Shown: positions 46,397 through 58,429 of the stretch, piece by piece
Layout of the letters: each line of letters begins with the position of its first letter
How positions within the stretch are numbered: the stretch's first letter is position 1
NCBI GenBank assembly: GCA_033002965.1
Contig: JAURVB010013185.1
Location: 1-64,000, forward strand
DNA length: 64,000 bases
Source of the DNA: Piper betle
Taxonomy: Eukaryota > Streptophyta > Magnoliopsida > Piperales > Piperaceae
Reading direction: 5' to 3'
Translations under genes and position numbers: made by a program
The notes under the pieces: model-generated
The model's input: only the letters and a program-made list of their open reading frames with translations
What the model was told of the DNA's origin: nothing
Databases searched by the model: none

Positions 46397-49300
46397 ATGG
46401 AGGGTAACACAAGTCGGATGGTAACGTTGAATGGCTCCAACTACCATGTGTGGAAAGGGAAGATGGAGGATCTTCTTTATGTGAAGGATTATTATTTGCC
46501 TGTGTTCGCTGGAGCGAAGCCGGCTGATAAGTCGGACGTCGAATGGGAATTAGTTCATCGCCAGGTGTGTGGCTACATTCGACAGTGGGTAGATGATAAC
46601 GTCCTCAACCACGTCAGTGAAGAAAAGAACGCAAAGAGCTTATGGAATAAGCTCGAGGAGTTGTACGCTCGGAAGACCGGCAACAACAAGTTGTACTTGA
46701 TCAAGCAGCTTCTTGGTTTGAAGTACCAGAATGGGAAAGCGATGACAGACCACTTGAACACATTCCAGGGGATCATCAATCAGTTAGCTGGAATGAAAAT
46801 CAAGTTTGATACAGAGGTTCAAGGGTTGATGCTTCTTGGTACTTTACCGGACTCGTGGGAGACATTCAGAATGTCGTTATCGAACTCGGCTCCAGATGGT
46901 GTGTTGGAGATGGATGTAGTCAAGAGCAGTGTTTTGAACGAAGAGATGAGAAGAAAGTCGACAGGGTCCTCTTCACAGTCAGATGTCTTGGTCACCGACA
47001 ACAGGGGGAGGAGTCAGAGTAAGGGTCCGAAAGATAGAAGCCGAAGTAAGAGCAAGACCGGCAGGTACGCCAATATTGAGTGTCATCACTGCGGCAAGAA
47101 GGGCCACATCAAGAGATTTTGTCGCAAGTTTCTTAGGGAGAACAAAAATGACAAGGGAAAAGAGAAGAATACCGGTGATGGGGAAAAAGGAGACAAGGTC
47201 GTGACAGCAGCCACAGATGAGTTCCTAGTGATGTATGATGCCGATGCCGTTAATGTCGCTTGTCAGGAGACCAGTTGGGTGATCGATAGCGGTGCTTCGA
47301 TTCACGCTACTTCGCGGAGGGATTTCTTTAAATCCTACACTCCCGGTGACTGTGGAAGTGTTAGGATGGGTAACGATGGCGTTGTCAAGGCCATTGGTAT
47401 GGGAGATGTGCACTTGGAGACCGAGAGCGGAAGCACCTTAGTCTTGAAAGGTGTAAAGCACATCCCCGACATCCGCATGAATTTGATCTCCACTGGCAAG
47501 CTCGACGACGAAGGGTATTGTAGCACTTTTTGTGACGGGAAGTGTAAACTCACCAAAGGCTCTTTGATTGTGGCGAGAGGACAGAAGTGTTCCTCACTAT
47601 ACGTGATGAATGTGAAGATCGCGGTTTCCACGATTAATACGGTGGATGATGAAGGCATTGCAGAACTCTGGCACAACCGGCTTAGCCATATGAGCGAGAA
47701 AGGCCTAATGGTGTTGGCCAAGAAGAATCTCCTCTCAGGTATGAAGAATGGTTGTTTGAAGCGCTGTGTTCATTGCTTAGCAGGTAAGCAAACGAGAGTT
47801 TCCTTCAAGAGAGTTCCCCACCCTCGCAAGCCGGGTATTCTGGATATGGTTCATTCTGATGTGTGTGGTCCGATGAAGACGAGAACACTTAGTGGTGCCT
47901 TGTACTTTGTGACTTTTATCGATGATCATTCAAGGAAGATTTGGGTGTACATGTTGAAGTCAAAAGATCAAGTTGTAGACGTCTTCAAACAGTTTCATGC
48001 CCGCGTGGAAAGATGTACAGGTGTGAAGCTCAAGTGTATCCGAACAGATAATGGAGGGGAGTATTGCGGCCCGTTTGATGAGTATTGTAGGCAACAGGGC
48101 ATTCGACATCAAAAGACACCTCCAAAGACTCCTCAGTTGAATGGCTTAGCTGAGAGGATGAACCGAACACTAGTTGAGAGAGTGAGATGTTTGCTTTCAC
48201 AGTCACAGTTGCCGAGGTGCTTCTGGGGTGAAGCTTTGAGTACAGTGGTACATGTTTTGAATCTCACACCGTGTGTTCCGTTAGGTTTTGAGGTTCCGGA
48301 TAGGATGTGGTCGGGAAAGGAAGCTTCGTACAGTCATCTGCGTGTCTTTGGTTGTAAGGCCTTTGTTCACATTCCGAAAGATGAGCGATCGAAGCTCGAT
48401 GTGAAGACAAGGCCGTGTGTGTTCATCGGTTATGGTCTCGATGAGTTTGGTTATAGGTTCTACGACCCGGTGCAGAGAAAGCTTGTCAGAAGCCGAGATG
48501 CAGTGTTCGTGGAAGACCATGGTATCAAAGACATTGATAAGGCGGAGATGGAAGAGCAGTACAGCGACGATCTGATCGATTTAGATCCAGTCCCTACACC
48601 TGTAGTGTATCCCGATCAAGGGGGAGCGGCTCCGGAGGATATTACCGGTCCCGCAAATGGTGATTTCCCTACAGTTGATGATGTCGAGCCAACTAATGAA
48701 GTTGAAGAAGAGATTCACGAGTCACCAGAAGAACCTTTTTGAGAAGATCCACTAGAGAACGTTTTCCGTCTACGAGATACTCTTCAGATGAGTATGTGAT
48801 GCTCACCGATGTCGGAGAGCCGGAAACTTACCAAGAGGCGACCTCAGTTGATGAGAAGAAGCAGTGGTTGAAAGCCATGGAGGAGGAGATGGAGTCTCTT
48901 CGCGAGAACCACACTTATGACTTGGTGAAGTTACCGCAAGGCAAAAAGCTCTCAAGAATAGATGGGTCTACAGGTTGAAGATCGAAAATGCTAGCTCGCA
49001 GCCACGATTCAAGGCACGGTTGGTTGTGAAAGGGTACGGTCAGAAGAAGGGAATCGACTTTGAAGAAATATTCTCGCCAGTGGTGAAGATGCCCTCGATC
49101 CGAGTTGCCCTTGGTTTAGCGGCCTGCCTGAACCTGGAGATCGAGCAACTTGATGTAAAAACTGCATTTCTTCACGGAGACTTAGACGAAGAAATTTACA
49201 TGGAGCAGCCCGAGGGATTCAAAGTCAGAGGGAAAGAGCAGCTTGTTTGCAAGTTGAAGAAGAGCTTGTATGGCTTGAAACAAGCTCCGCGGCAGTGGTA

Positions 49301-50380
49301 CAGGAAGTTCGACTCTTTCATGGTGAGTCGTGGGTACAGCCGGACATCGTCAGACCATTGTGTGTTCGTCAAGAGGTATTCAAATGATGATTTCATTATT
49401 CTTCTCTTGTATGTCGACGATATGTTGATTATAGGCCATGATACTAGCAAGATTGCTGAGTTGAAGGGAGAGTTGAGCGAGTCTTTTGCGATGAAAGACT
49501 TAGGAGCGGCGAAGAAGATACTCGGTATGAAGATCTCTCGTGATAGAAAGAATGGGAAACTATGGTTGTCTCAGGAAGACTACATTGAGAAGGTTTTAGA
49601 GAAGTTCAATATGAGCAAGGCCAAATCTGTGTGCTCTCCACTTGCAGGTCACTTCAAGCTCAATTCGGAGCAATGCCCCACAAGTGATAAAGATAAGGCG
49701 GACATGAGTCGAGTTCCGTATGCGTCCGCGGTTGGCAGTTTGATGTATGCCATGGTTTGCACCAGGCCTGATATTGCTCATTCCGTTGGAGTAGTCAGTC
49801 GTTTCCTCTCCAATCCTGGCAAAGAACATTGGGAAGCAGTGAAGTGGATATTGAGATATCTCCGAGGTACTTCCAGGGTTTGTTTACGTTTCGGTAGTAG
49901 TGAACCTTTGCTAGTTGGGTACACCGATTCAGACATGGCAGGTGATGTTGATTCCAGGAAGTCCGTTTCAGGATTCTTGATGACTTTTGCAGGGGGGCCG
50001 TGTCGTGGCAATCAAAGCTGCAAAAGTGTGTGGCGCTATCTACCACAGAAGCCGAGTATATTGCAATTACTGAGGGTTGCAAGGAGGCTTTGTGGATGAG
50101 AAGATTCCTTGATGAATTAGGTTTGCGCCAAGACAAGTATGTTGTGTTCAGCGATAGCCAGAGCGCTATCCACCTCTCCAAGAACTCATCGTTTCATTCA
50201 AGGTCGAAACATATCGACGTGAGGTATCATTGGATTAGAGATTTGCTTGAGACAAAGCAGTTGCACTTAGCCAAGGTACACACCAGTGAGAATGGTTCGG
50301 ATATGTTGACCAAGACTTTGCCGAAGGAGAAGCTTGAAGCTTGTCGGCGAAGAGCGGGCTTGTCAGAGCCCACCACTTGA
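46397..50380 (+). pseudogene. Copia gag-pol polyprotein of the Tnt1-like element, with three frameshifts
   Basis: Encodes all functions for reverse transcription and integration. From ATG 46397: gag ([19 protein letters not shown]), CCHC knuckle [14 protein letters not shown] at 47081-47122, protease WVIDSGAS (Asp at 47285), pre-integrase [14 protein letters not shown], integrase with [17 protein letters not shown] and [12 protein letters not shown] with KARLVVKGYGQKKGIDFEE, LDVKTAFLHGDL and LLYVDDML (YVDD 49410-49421), RNase H with GYTDSDMAGDVDSRK and ALSTTEAEYIA, stop at 50378-50380. Frame changes occur at the T5 run 48736-48740, near AAAAAG 48943-48950 and at the G6 run 49992-49997. All catalytic motifs are intact. 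Gag and motif spacing fit Tnt1 of the Tork lineage. The breaks may be assembly errors. Confidence 0.93.
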
Positions 50381-50382
50381 GC

Positions 50383-50395
50383 TGGAGGGGGAGTT
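50383..50395 (+). other. Polypurine tract of the Tnt1-like element
   Basis: TGGAGGGGGAGTT lies directly before the second LTR and serves as plus-strand primer in the family. It begins just three bases after the gag-pol stop codon. Confidence 0.85.
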
Positions 50396-51155
50396 TGTTG
50401 GTGTGCCAGCCCAATTGGTGGGCTTAGGCATTAGTGGGTTGTAAGCCCACACGTGAAAAAAAACTTGAAAACCCTTGGAGCACCGGGAGGAAGGATGCTG
50501 GGCATGAGAAGATCTTCTCCTCTGGACTGCTTGTAGCGGCCCCCTTCCAAGCTTCTCAAAGACGATCACCTCTCCATTTACGGGAGACCGGGAGTGTGTG
50601 CAAGGGCCAGGCCACCTTCCTCCCCATCCTTTCTTCTTCCCTCCGGCGAGTCCGCCTGGATGCAGTTCCTGTTCGGTTTGTAGTTAAGCATCAAAGGAAG
50701 AAAGGAGAGGCAGCAAGTGGAGAGGAGGGGTTCCAGCTGCTGGAGGTTGTTCCTGCTGTTTGTGGTGGAGGACGAGCCCTGCTGTTTGGAGGACGAGCCC
50801 TGCTGTCTGTGGTGGAGGACGAGCCCTGCTGTTTGGAGGACGAGCCCTGCTGTTTGCGGTGGAGGACGAGCCCTGCTCGTCGTTGTTGGAGTTGGAGACC
50901 GAGCTAAGGTGGCCGCTGGACTTGGCGGCGGCCTGGGCGACGGACTTGCGACGTTGGATCTGCTGTTCAAGGCTCCAAGGAGTGCTGTCCTGGATTGAGG
51001 TAATGCTCCCTTGTACTCACAACATGATTGCTATTTAGCTTGTAACCACGTCCAGCCAGGGGGCTGGTGTGAGGGTTGTGAGGTGAGGATTTGTGAGTGG
51101 GGAACTTGCTATCCTTGCTGTCCTTCGATTGGAAAGAAGATTTTTTTTATCTACA
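50396..51155 (+). repeat. 3' LTR of the Tnt1-like element
   Basis: Same as the 5' LTR apart from two homopolymer lengths. The TSD GTTCC follows at 51156. Confidence 0.95.
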
Positions 51156-51160
51156 GTTCC

Positions 51161-52515
51161 TTGACCTAATACACAAAGTATGATCAGGCCACAAGATCGT
51201 AAATCACTAATTGATGAGATATTTGATTGATGACCAATATACAGGTGATTACTTTAGAACCCATTAAAAGTTCACTTCCAGAAAAATTTATAATAAACAT
51301 AGAACAGCGAAAGCTCCAAACCCAGAAATTAATTAAAAACCTTAATGGTTGGCAACAAAAATACATGAAGCAGTCCCCCCAACATATATGCCAATCTTGT
51401 TATTGTTTACGACGCAGTGACTTTTTGGAGGAATTATGACCCAAAGGTAATACATATGATCTTCCCTAACCAAAACCCAGATCAGCACAAGAGGTGGTGC
51501 ATGACTTCTTGTTAGATTCTCAAACGCAACCTTTCACTTTAGGGTACTCTAGAGAAGCTACTTATATAGGTTAGGGACTTGTAACAAAAGAGAAGTGGGA
51601 TTGAGGTTCCTGGGCAGGTGTTTTCAATTCCTGGCCAGGCAATGGTACACACAGTGTAAAGATAGAATGCATGAAAAAGTACTAACTGGGGCAGCTTGAA
51701 GAGAAAATAAAGCTGGACATGACTCTTTCACGGAAGGTAGCAGTTTGAAGGAGGCTTCTCAGCTTTTGCAGGCAATGGACGCTTACCATCTTTCTACATG
51801 CATATATGGACCTGGAAAATCCTGGTTTTAGAGTTTACCTTAATAATTGTGTTTGTGTAAATCGTCGTCGTCTTCTTTTATCATCATTAATAAATACCCA
51901 ATAAATATTTAAAACATAGTTCATTGTTCGTGTTTTATAAGCACATAACTGTTTCAATTTCTTGGTCACAATCTATTTGGAGATTTGATAACGTTTAGTT
52001 GCCTTAACATCAGCCAAAGTTAAATTTTCACTTCGAAGTTGCCTGTTGGGTTTTTGGATTTATTTTCGGCTGACATGTTTAGTTTGAAGAACAATATCTA
52101 ATATTATTAATAAAAAGGAAACTTAATAGTAGCCTATTATTAAAAGGAAGATATTTAATCGATCATACTACAAAAAAAAATCAAATTTCAACAGGATCTA
52201 TCTTTAAAGCCAATTAAAATCTATATTTAAGATATTATATTATTATGCTTTCTTATTTTTCAATGATAGTTTAGTAATAAAATTATAATTTATCTTTCCT
52301 ATCAGTCACGTATAACGTGACATCTTCGCTAGTTTATGTAAACTGGGTAAGACATAAACGTGTCCATAAGATGAGCCTAATAAAATTTAAAATCCATCAC
52401 ATTAAAATTTCAACCTAGTATAAGTCGGGCATCGACATCTTCCCTAATTCGTATAAAATTTATAGGTGAAGCCGCAAGCGTGTCTGTCTGTCAACTCACA
52501 AAATGAGCTTAATAA
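51161..52515. other. Intergenic DNA, no gene seen
   Basis: No domain, RNA gene or terminal repeat recognised. Confidence 0.5.
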
Positions 52516-53210
52516 AATTTAGAAGGGATTATATCATAAATAGTCACATTTCAAAGTTTTCTTTCAAAAATAGTCAAGATTACAAAATTATAAAGAAATA
52601 GCCATTTTTAAAATTTTCATATCAATTATGACCATATTCTATCATTTTTTAAATAATCACAAAAATACCGATAAGATTTATTTTTACTAATACCAAAATA
52701 TATAATAGATGATACTTATAATTTTTTACTAAATTTATATATAAAAATAAAAAAATTAACTGATAAATATTAAGTAGAATATAAAAATATATTATTAATG
52801 AGCTAAAAAATAAAATATATTTTTTATTCAATTTTGGAAAATTAAAATTTAGGCCATAAAAAAATATATTTTTATTTGTTCGAAATTTTAATATGAAATT
52901 GTCACATTTTATTAAAAATTAAAAATTAAAAAAATTTATCCAATAAATTTTTACTATGATTTTTTTAAAAAAATGAAATAACATTAATAATATAAAACAA
53001 AAAAATGTTTGATAAAATTTAAAATTAAATTAATGGTATTTATGCTATAAAATAAATATTATCACTAAAATATTCTTAAAATATATGAATTGGCTATATG
53101 TGAAATAAAAATTTTATATCTGGCTATAAATGATATAAATTTAAAATTTTGGTTTTTAGTGATAAAAAATATTGAAATTTTGTTATTTATGATATTTTCT
53201 TAATTTAGAA
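52516..53210. mobile_element. Mutator-like MITE with 9-bp TSD
   Basis: The element is 52525-53201 (677 bp), flanked by AATTTAGAA at 52516-52524 and 53202-53210. Its left end GGGATTATATCATAAATAG and the reverse complement of its right end AAGAAAATATCATAAATAA match at most positions, and imperfect inverted similarity extends for roughly 100 bases (ACATTTCAA, AAAATAGTCA, ATAGCCA). Long inverted repeats with a 9-bp TSD are hallmarks of Mutator-like elements. The interior is extremely AT-rich and non-coding, so it is non-autonomous. Confidence 0.8.
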
Positions 53211-54760
53211 ATAGGGGAGTACGTTTGGTTTGATTATATTATAATTTTAAATAATTGTCTATAAAGAATATGGTGGGCAGAATAATAATAGCTAGCCTTG
53301 TAATAACACGTCTGTACCATATTATTTGGACTGAAAAAATATTTCGTGATCATATTGATCAAAAGGTTATCGTAGAAATTGAATGCAAAAGGATCATTAA
53401 TTATTTAATTAACAAGTATGTTCGGGTATGGGATTTGCACTCTTGTGAATCAGTCTTCACATCGAGTTGAATGCCGCGGATTAGTGGGACCAAATGCGCC
53501 TTTTTTGCCCAAAGAAATTTTGCAAGCTAGTAAATAAATAAAATACTGTGAACGAGAAAGAAACACTTGAGTTTTTACGTGGTTTCTTAAGGTTCAATTC
53601 ATATCACTAAGTCAGTCCACGGTGAGATTAATATTCATGAATTTAATATTTTACTTAATTTTAGAAGTTACACTAATAATAGTGTATTCTGCCGCTTTTT
53701 TATTTGATCTGTCTTTGATAACTTTGACTCTAATGCTTTAGTTCATTATTTTTTTGTCTTCAAAATTTTAAAATAACCTCATCACTGCGTCCAAAACGTC
53801 CAAAATATTAGGGTAAAAAGTTTCGTCTTAATCCAAAGTCGGGAAGACCTTCAAATTATTTCTGGAGTGATAATAGACTGAACTAGACCACTTTGGGTTG
53901 GTTTAGATTAAATAAATGTTGGACCAGACCGGGTGGCGTGCTGGAGATTTCTGGGTTCGCCGGGCTGCAAGTGGTGCATTGTGTGCCAATCCAAATTCGG
54001 TTTGTGGATGGATTGTGGATGCCGTTTACCTTCGTGATCAATTCACTAGACGACTATTTGCGATCGCGGATGAGTAGGCTTGCCGACACGATCAACGATA
54101 AACGGGCCTGACAGACCCAATAACACGGGGTGTGCAACGCTGGGTTTGGTGGCTCTGGCAACGGTGTTTTCGATGGCTTGATTTTTGTTAGGAGAGAAAT
54201 AGATTCAAAGAGCAATTATTCAGGCTAGTGTCAATCACCTAGATCAGTAGATCTTCAACTAGTGAGATAGTTAGAGGTGATCCAGGGGGTGTTTATAGAT
54301 ATATGAGGGAATTTCTTAGTTCCACAATTCGAGCCCTCAAATTGGACTTTTTCAACCTCTTATCTTTATCTTGTATTATTTCCTCCCCATCTTGTGGAGC
54401 TGCCGGGACCAAGTCATTGAGGATAGGAAAAGGAGGTGTATATGGGCTATTAGACCTGAACATTGGCAAACGTGTTCATGTATGTGCCCATTCATCGGTG
54501 CCCTCACCGATTTTTTGCAAGTTTGAATGAATAATCGGAGAAGGAGATGTATATGGGTTATTGGACCCAAACACAGGCAAACGTGTTCATGTTTGTGCAT
54601 GTTCAAAGTTTGATCACTTTTTTTTTAGTTCTATTTGATGATTTTGTTTGTTAGTTTTGTTGGTATTTTGGGGATAAGAAATCAGGATATTATTAAATGC
54701 CTAAATTGTTTTCAGAGGGGAAAAAAGAAATGGCCCTAGTAAAAGCCCAATTCGACTCAA
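53211..54760. other. Intergenic DNA upstream of the MBD gene
   Basis: No recognised gene. An imperfect duplication lies at 54431-54598. The region 53890-54120 is GC-richer, with a 72-codon frame lacking any known motif. Confidence 0.5.
54431..54598. repeat. Imperfect duplication, period about 112
   Basis: Two roughly 56-bp blocks sharing TGTATATGGG, GGCAAACGTGTTCATGT and TGTGC occur at 54431-54486 and 54544-54598. About ten bases differ. Confidence 0.75.
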
Positions 54761-54815
54761 ATTAAGGCCCAGAACAGGCCGTCGAGGCCCAAGCCGAATA
54801 GAAGCATATAAAAAC
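54755..54815 (+). promoter_or_regulatory. Putative MBD gene promoter: GGCCCA motifs and TATA box
   Basis: Two AAGGCCCA/AGGCCCA motifs (near 54765 and 54785), the site II type seen in promoters of plant housekeeping genes, precede CATATAAAAA at 54805-54814. The transcript would start about 30 bases later, in the pyrimidine-rich stretch. Confidence 0.5.
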
Positions 54816-54945
54816 CAAACAAACGGCTCTTAGTTTTGTCTTGTTCTACCTGCCATCCTCCTCTCCTCCCCTGTGACAGTTCCTTGCCGCCGGCCGACAA
54901 CGACGACCGCAAAGGCGAATTTGAATTGATTTGCATCAATTGAAG

Positions 54946-55395
54946 GTCCTCTCTTTTCTCTGCAATTCTCTGTTTTTTTTTTTACTAATTTTTTGCAATT
55001 TTTTGGAATATATAAGCCTAAGGTGGCTGGTATTGCTGTTATTCGGATTGGTACGAAAATCGTGAATTTTAATAGAAGCTATGAATCAGAAATGTCTAGA
55101 AATTTTCCAAATTTGATATCTTTTTTGTCTTTTAATTGAATTTTGGCAATTTTTGGAATATAGGTAAACCTAAGGTGGTTGGTATTGTTGTGTTAGGATT
55201 GGTTTTTACAATCAGGAATTTTGATAGTATCTATGAATCAGAAATGTTTAGGAATTTTTCAAATTTAATATCTTTGTTTTTTTAATTGAAATTTTGGCAA
55301 TTTTTTTGGAATATAGGTAAGCCTAAGTTTACTGGGTATTGTTATTAAGATTGGCTTTACGATCAGGAATTTTCATTATTAGTTTTTTTTGGTAG
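54946..55395 (+). other. Probable leader intron of the MBD gene
   Basis: A donor GAAG|GTCCTC at 54946 (a weak match) and an acceptor AGTTTTTTTTGGTAG ending at 55395 enclose T-rich sequence nine bases before the start codon. The intron is filled by a 151-bp repeat present 2.6 times. Leader introns are common in plant genes, but this one needs transcript support. Confidence 0.45.
54995..55382. repeat. 151-bp tandem repeat, 2.6 copies, in the MBD leader intron
   Basis: Copies start at 54995, 55146 and 55297 (GCAATTTTTTGGAATATA). They share CCTAAGGTGG, GGTATTG, GAATTTT, CTATGAATCAGAAATGT and CAAATTT blocks. Copies 2 and 3 carry AATATAGGTAA, a fused acceptor/donor-like motif, where copy 1 has AATATATAAG. 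Confidence 0.88.
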
Positions 55396-55403
55396 GGATT
55401 TTG

Positions 55404-57802
55404 ATGGCGTCAGACCAGAAATTGGTTACGATTGAGCTCCCTGCTCCTGCCGGTTGGAAGAAATTGGTTTGTCTTTCTTTTGCCCTTCAAAAAATTGTTG
55501 CTTTGGTTTTTTCTTATTGGATTGATGGTATCTTGTGCCCAATAGGAAATCATAGACCGGGCTTTATCTTAACGTGTACTCACCCATGCATGATTTCGCC
55601 TTTTCTATCATGCTGTTTTAACTTGCATTTGTGGGGGAAAGGGAGTAGTCATGGACTCGTGTGACATAATTTCTTTGAGTTCCTTGCTGAAATTTCCCAC
55701 AATCTCCTTGAGATATCTGTGAAGAAGATGGAGAAATGCTACTAAAAGAGAATGCAATCTTGCCTTCCTTTGACACCCTTATAATATTTGAGGTCTCAGT
55801 CGGGATCCGCGCTTACAATTTTTTGTAACATGATTGGTTGTTTGGTGGCATTATCTTTGGTTCGCTTCATTTGATGCCGTAATGCTTCTTGCAGCCAACA
55901 CTATATTTTTTTCAATAAGTTAAACAAAAAAAGCATTTTTTTTCCGATTCAGTAACCTTCTAAAACATTTTTTTCCAAATTCACTGCATGGTGGCGACAT
56001 TTCAGTTTTTTTCCCTTCATCTGTCAATCTTCTACTTTTTTCTCTGATATGGCAAGAAAAGATGATGAATAACGGCTTTACTGCTAGCTTTGTCCTGGAA
56101 GAGGTATGCATATACAGAAAGTTTTGGGCATTGTCTTATTTGATTATTGTATCTTTATTTTGGTTTTTGCTGGTCTGTGGTAAATAAATTTGGATGTTTA
56201 ACTCCACATGGCTAATTACAGTCTAGCTGGAGGAGTAGATGATGATCCTGATGCTGATGATGAGGATGATTCGACAATGAAGAATGACTTCTAGATCTCA
56301 ATGCAAATTCTAAGTTTATAACCACTGCGTATTCTGGTTGCATGTGCAATTCCTGGCATTTCCCTCATTTGCATTTTCAGAAAAATGGCGGGGGGAGAGT
56401 TAATGTCTTGTTCTTCAACATCCATGTCAACTGTTTATACTCACTTGGCCACCAGTACCATTCAAGACCACATAATGTTGGCTGTATGATATCATTTAGA
56501 GATGTAGTTGAAATTAGTTGTTCTTAAGTTATGGGTTTTTTTTTCAGCTGCCTGTTGTTCATCCGTCAGTCCTTTAATTTTTGCCAGCTAAAAGTAGAGC
56601 TGATTTATGGTAGTTGTTTTTTTGTGTTACTCTTGATGTAATGCTCATAACTTAGTTTGGTGTGATGGCCTTTTTACTGGATAGTGGAAGGAGCTGTTAT
56701 CCTTATATCTTTTTCTCTATGTTTCCTCTTTTTTCTGTTGCTTTCATCATCTCTAGTAATGACAAATGAAGATGCATGCAGTGTACATACTTGGTTTATA
56801 TATGGCCACTGTCTTGTTCTCATTTGGACCAAAGATGCCTTTCTTACTGCAAGATTTATTTTATAAATTAGGGGTGCCTTGTGATTTTTTGTTGCTTTAT
56901 TCTGGATGCTTAAATAAAATCTCTGACTTAGTATAGGTGTTCTTATTGGAGCTCATCATGTTATATGTTGTCATATACTTCTGCAGTTTATGCCACGGAA
57001 AGATGGAACACCTAAGAAGAATGGTATTGTTTTTGTTACTCCTACTGGTGAGGAGGTGACAAGCAGAAGACAATTGGAGCAGTACCTGAAGTCCCATCCC
57101 GATGGTCCTCGTGTTACTGAATTCGAGTGGGGTACTGGGGAAACTCCTAGAAGATCAGCAAGGATTGTTGAAAAAAGAAAAGTATCCCCACCCCAAAAAA
57201 CTGAACAAATGAAAAAGCGCATGCGGAAACTATCAAGCGTAAAGAAGGATGACACAACAGCTGAAGCTGCTTCTACTAAAATTGTTAGTGAAGAAAAGCA
57301 GATGGACACAACAAAGAACAAAGAGTCAAAATTAACTGGGGAACCATCAGGTCAGAAAGAAGTTGAAATGAATAATGAGGCACCTGTGGAAAATGCAAAA
57401 GAAACTAAGGATCAAACAGATAAGTCGGGTAAGAAATCAGAGCATGCTGAAGAAACTGAATTTTCCTTTGATACAGTGAAGGATAAAGCTGAAAAGAAAA
57501 ATGCACTCGACGTTTCTGAGGCTGGAGACCAAGGAACAAAAGCAGACACCGGAATAATCCATGATGGTGAGGACACAGCTGAGATGCAAGAGGCAGGTGA
57601 TAACATAAAGGCTAATGAGGTGAAAAAAACTGAAGAAACTGCAGCTGTGGAAGTGAAAGACCAAGAGGAGAACAAGATCGAAGAGCCGAAAACAACAGAG
57701 AAGGATGGGAAAGACACTGAAAGATGCATTATTGAAAATGCTATTAGTAATAACAATGGGAAGGCAGGAGATCTCGACACAAAAATCCAAAGCACAAATT
57801 AG
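55404..57802 (+). CDS. MBD10/11-like: Methyl-CpG-binding domain protein, MBD10/MBD11 type
   Basis: MBD proteins are nuclear chromatin proteins; whether this subgroup binds methylated DNA is doubtful from family knowledge. Exon 1 is 55404-55466, with ATG in front of [20 protein letters not shown]; exon 2 is 56987-57802 after CTTCTGCAG. Joining L21 to F22 (phase 0) restores a continuous MBD fold: [64 protein letters not shown] (about residues 10-75). The C-terminal two thirds (residues 76-292) are Lys/Glu-rich and of low complexity, as in MBD10/11. Total 292 residues, no stop or shift. The 1520-bp intron has a T-rich 3' end. Probably functional. Confidence 0.92.
56040..56295 (+). other. Exon-like blocks inside the MBD intron
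   Basis: Two coding-like stretches sit in the intron: 56055-56102 reads [15 protein letters not shown] before a donor-like GAG|GTATGC, and 56222-56294 after TTACAG reads [20 protein letters not shown] and then NDF and a stop. Splice signals and phase allow the two to be joined. They may be a gene fragment or an alternative 3' exon. I do not recognise the protein. Confidence 0.3.
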
Positions 57803-58429
57803 TCTGGATCCGATAATACTCAATCATGCCCGTAGAATCTTAGATTATGTCTCTTAGACTCTTTAGTCTTTTGTGGGGTTTAGCTTTTTTTTTGTTAAAA
57901 AAAAATTATGTAGGGTTTAACAACTTTTTTGGTTTATTACTTAGGCTGAAATTTTAGCTACGAGGTAGGCTTTATGTTTTAGGCACACTTTTGGCATTGA
58001 TGTAATCAGTTCAATGCAGTGAATATTGTAATTTTTCTATGGATTTCTGAAAATTTGTTTCACATAGTTTGACAAGAAAATTTTGGCTCACGGGCAAGGG
58101 ACCCTTCACATGTAATACCGTGCAATTTGGGATCCCCATTTTAGGTCAGGTTTGAGAATGCATGTAACATTAGTTGTGAAAAAGATCTGAGGTGAAAAGA
58201 TGATTGAAGCATGGAAAATGCATGGCACCCGAATATTTTAGGTCAAGTGTGACAGTATATTCAGACATTGAAGCCTGGATTAGCATTGCGTAAATGATAA
58301 TTTTTATACTTGACATCTGATTGTTTGACAACAATGTGAAAAGATTAAAAAGAAGCTCTCGGAATGAATCATGGAAAAGATATCGATCGACGAGGAAAAA
58401 AACTTGTTATGTTCATTTGGTTGAGGATT
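57803..58429. other. 3' region of the MBD gene and spacer
   Basis: T-rich sequence with the words TTGATGTAATCAG and GAATATTGTAAT near 57998-58032, which resemble plant far-upstream and cleavage elements of a 3' end. No other gene. The next gene is convergent. Confidence 0.45.

Larger units (their letters stand above)
45589..51155 (+). mobile_element. Young Ty1/Copia retrotransposon, Tnt1/Tork-like, full length
   Basis: A 5567-bp element with LTRs of 761 and 760 bp, TSD GTTCC, initiator-Met PBS, PPT and all Copia domains in order. The LTRs appear identical except for the length of an A run (10 versus 8) and a T run (7 versus 8), so insertion was very recent. The gag-pol reading frame is broken three times, each time at or next to a homopolymer. 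It inserted into non-genic DNA between the YABBY and MBD genes. Confidence 0.95.

Noticed and set aside
53893..54111. 72-codon frame in a GC-richer patch
   Set aside because: No motif, no conserved context, and a small size expected by chance.
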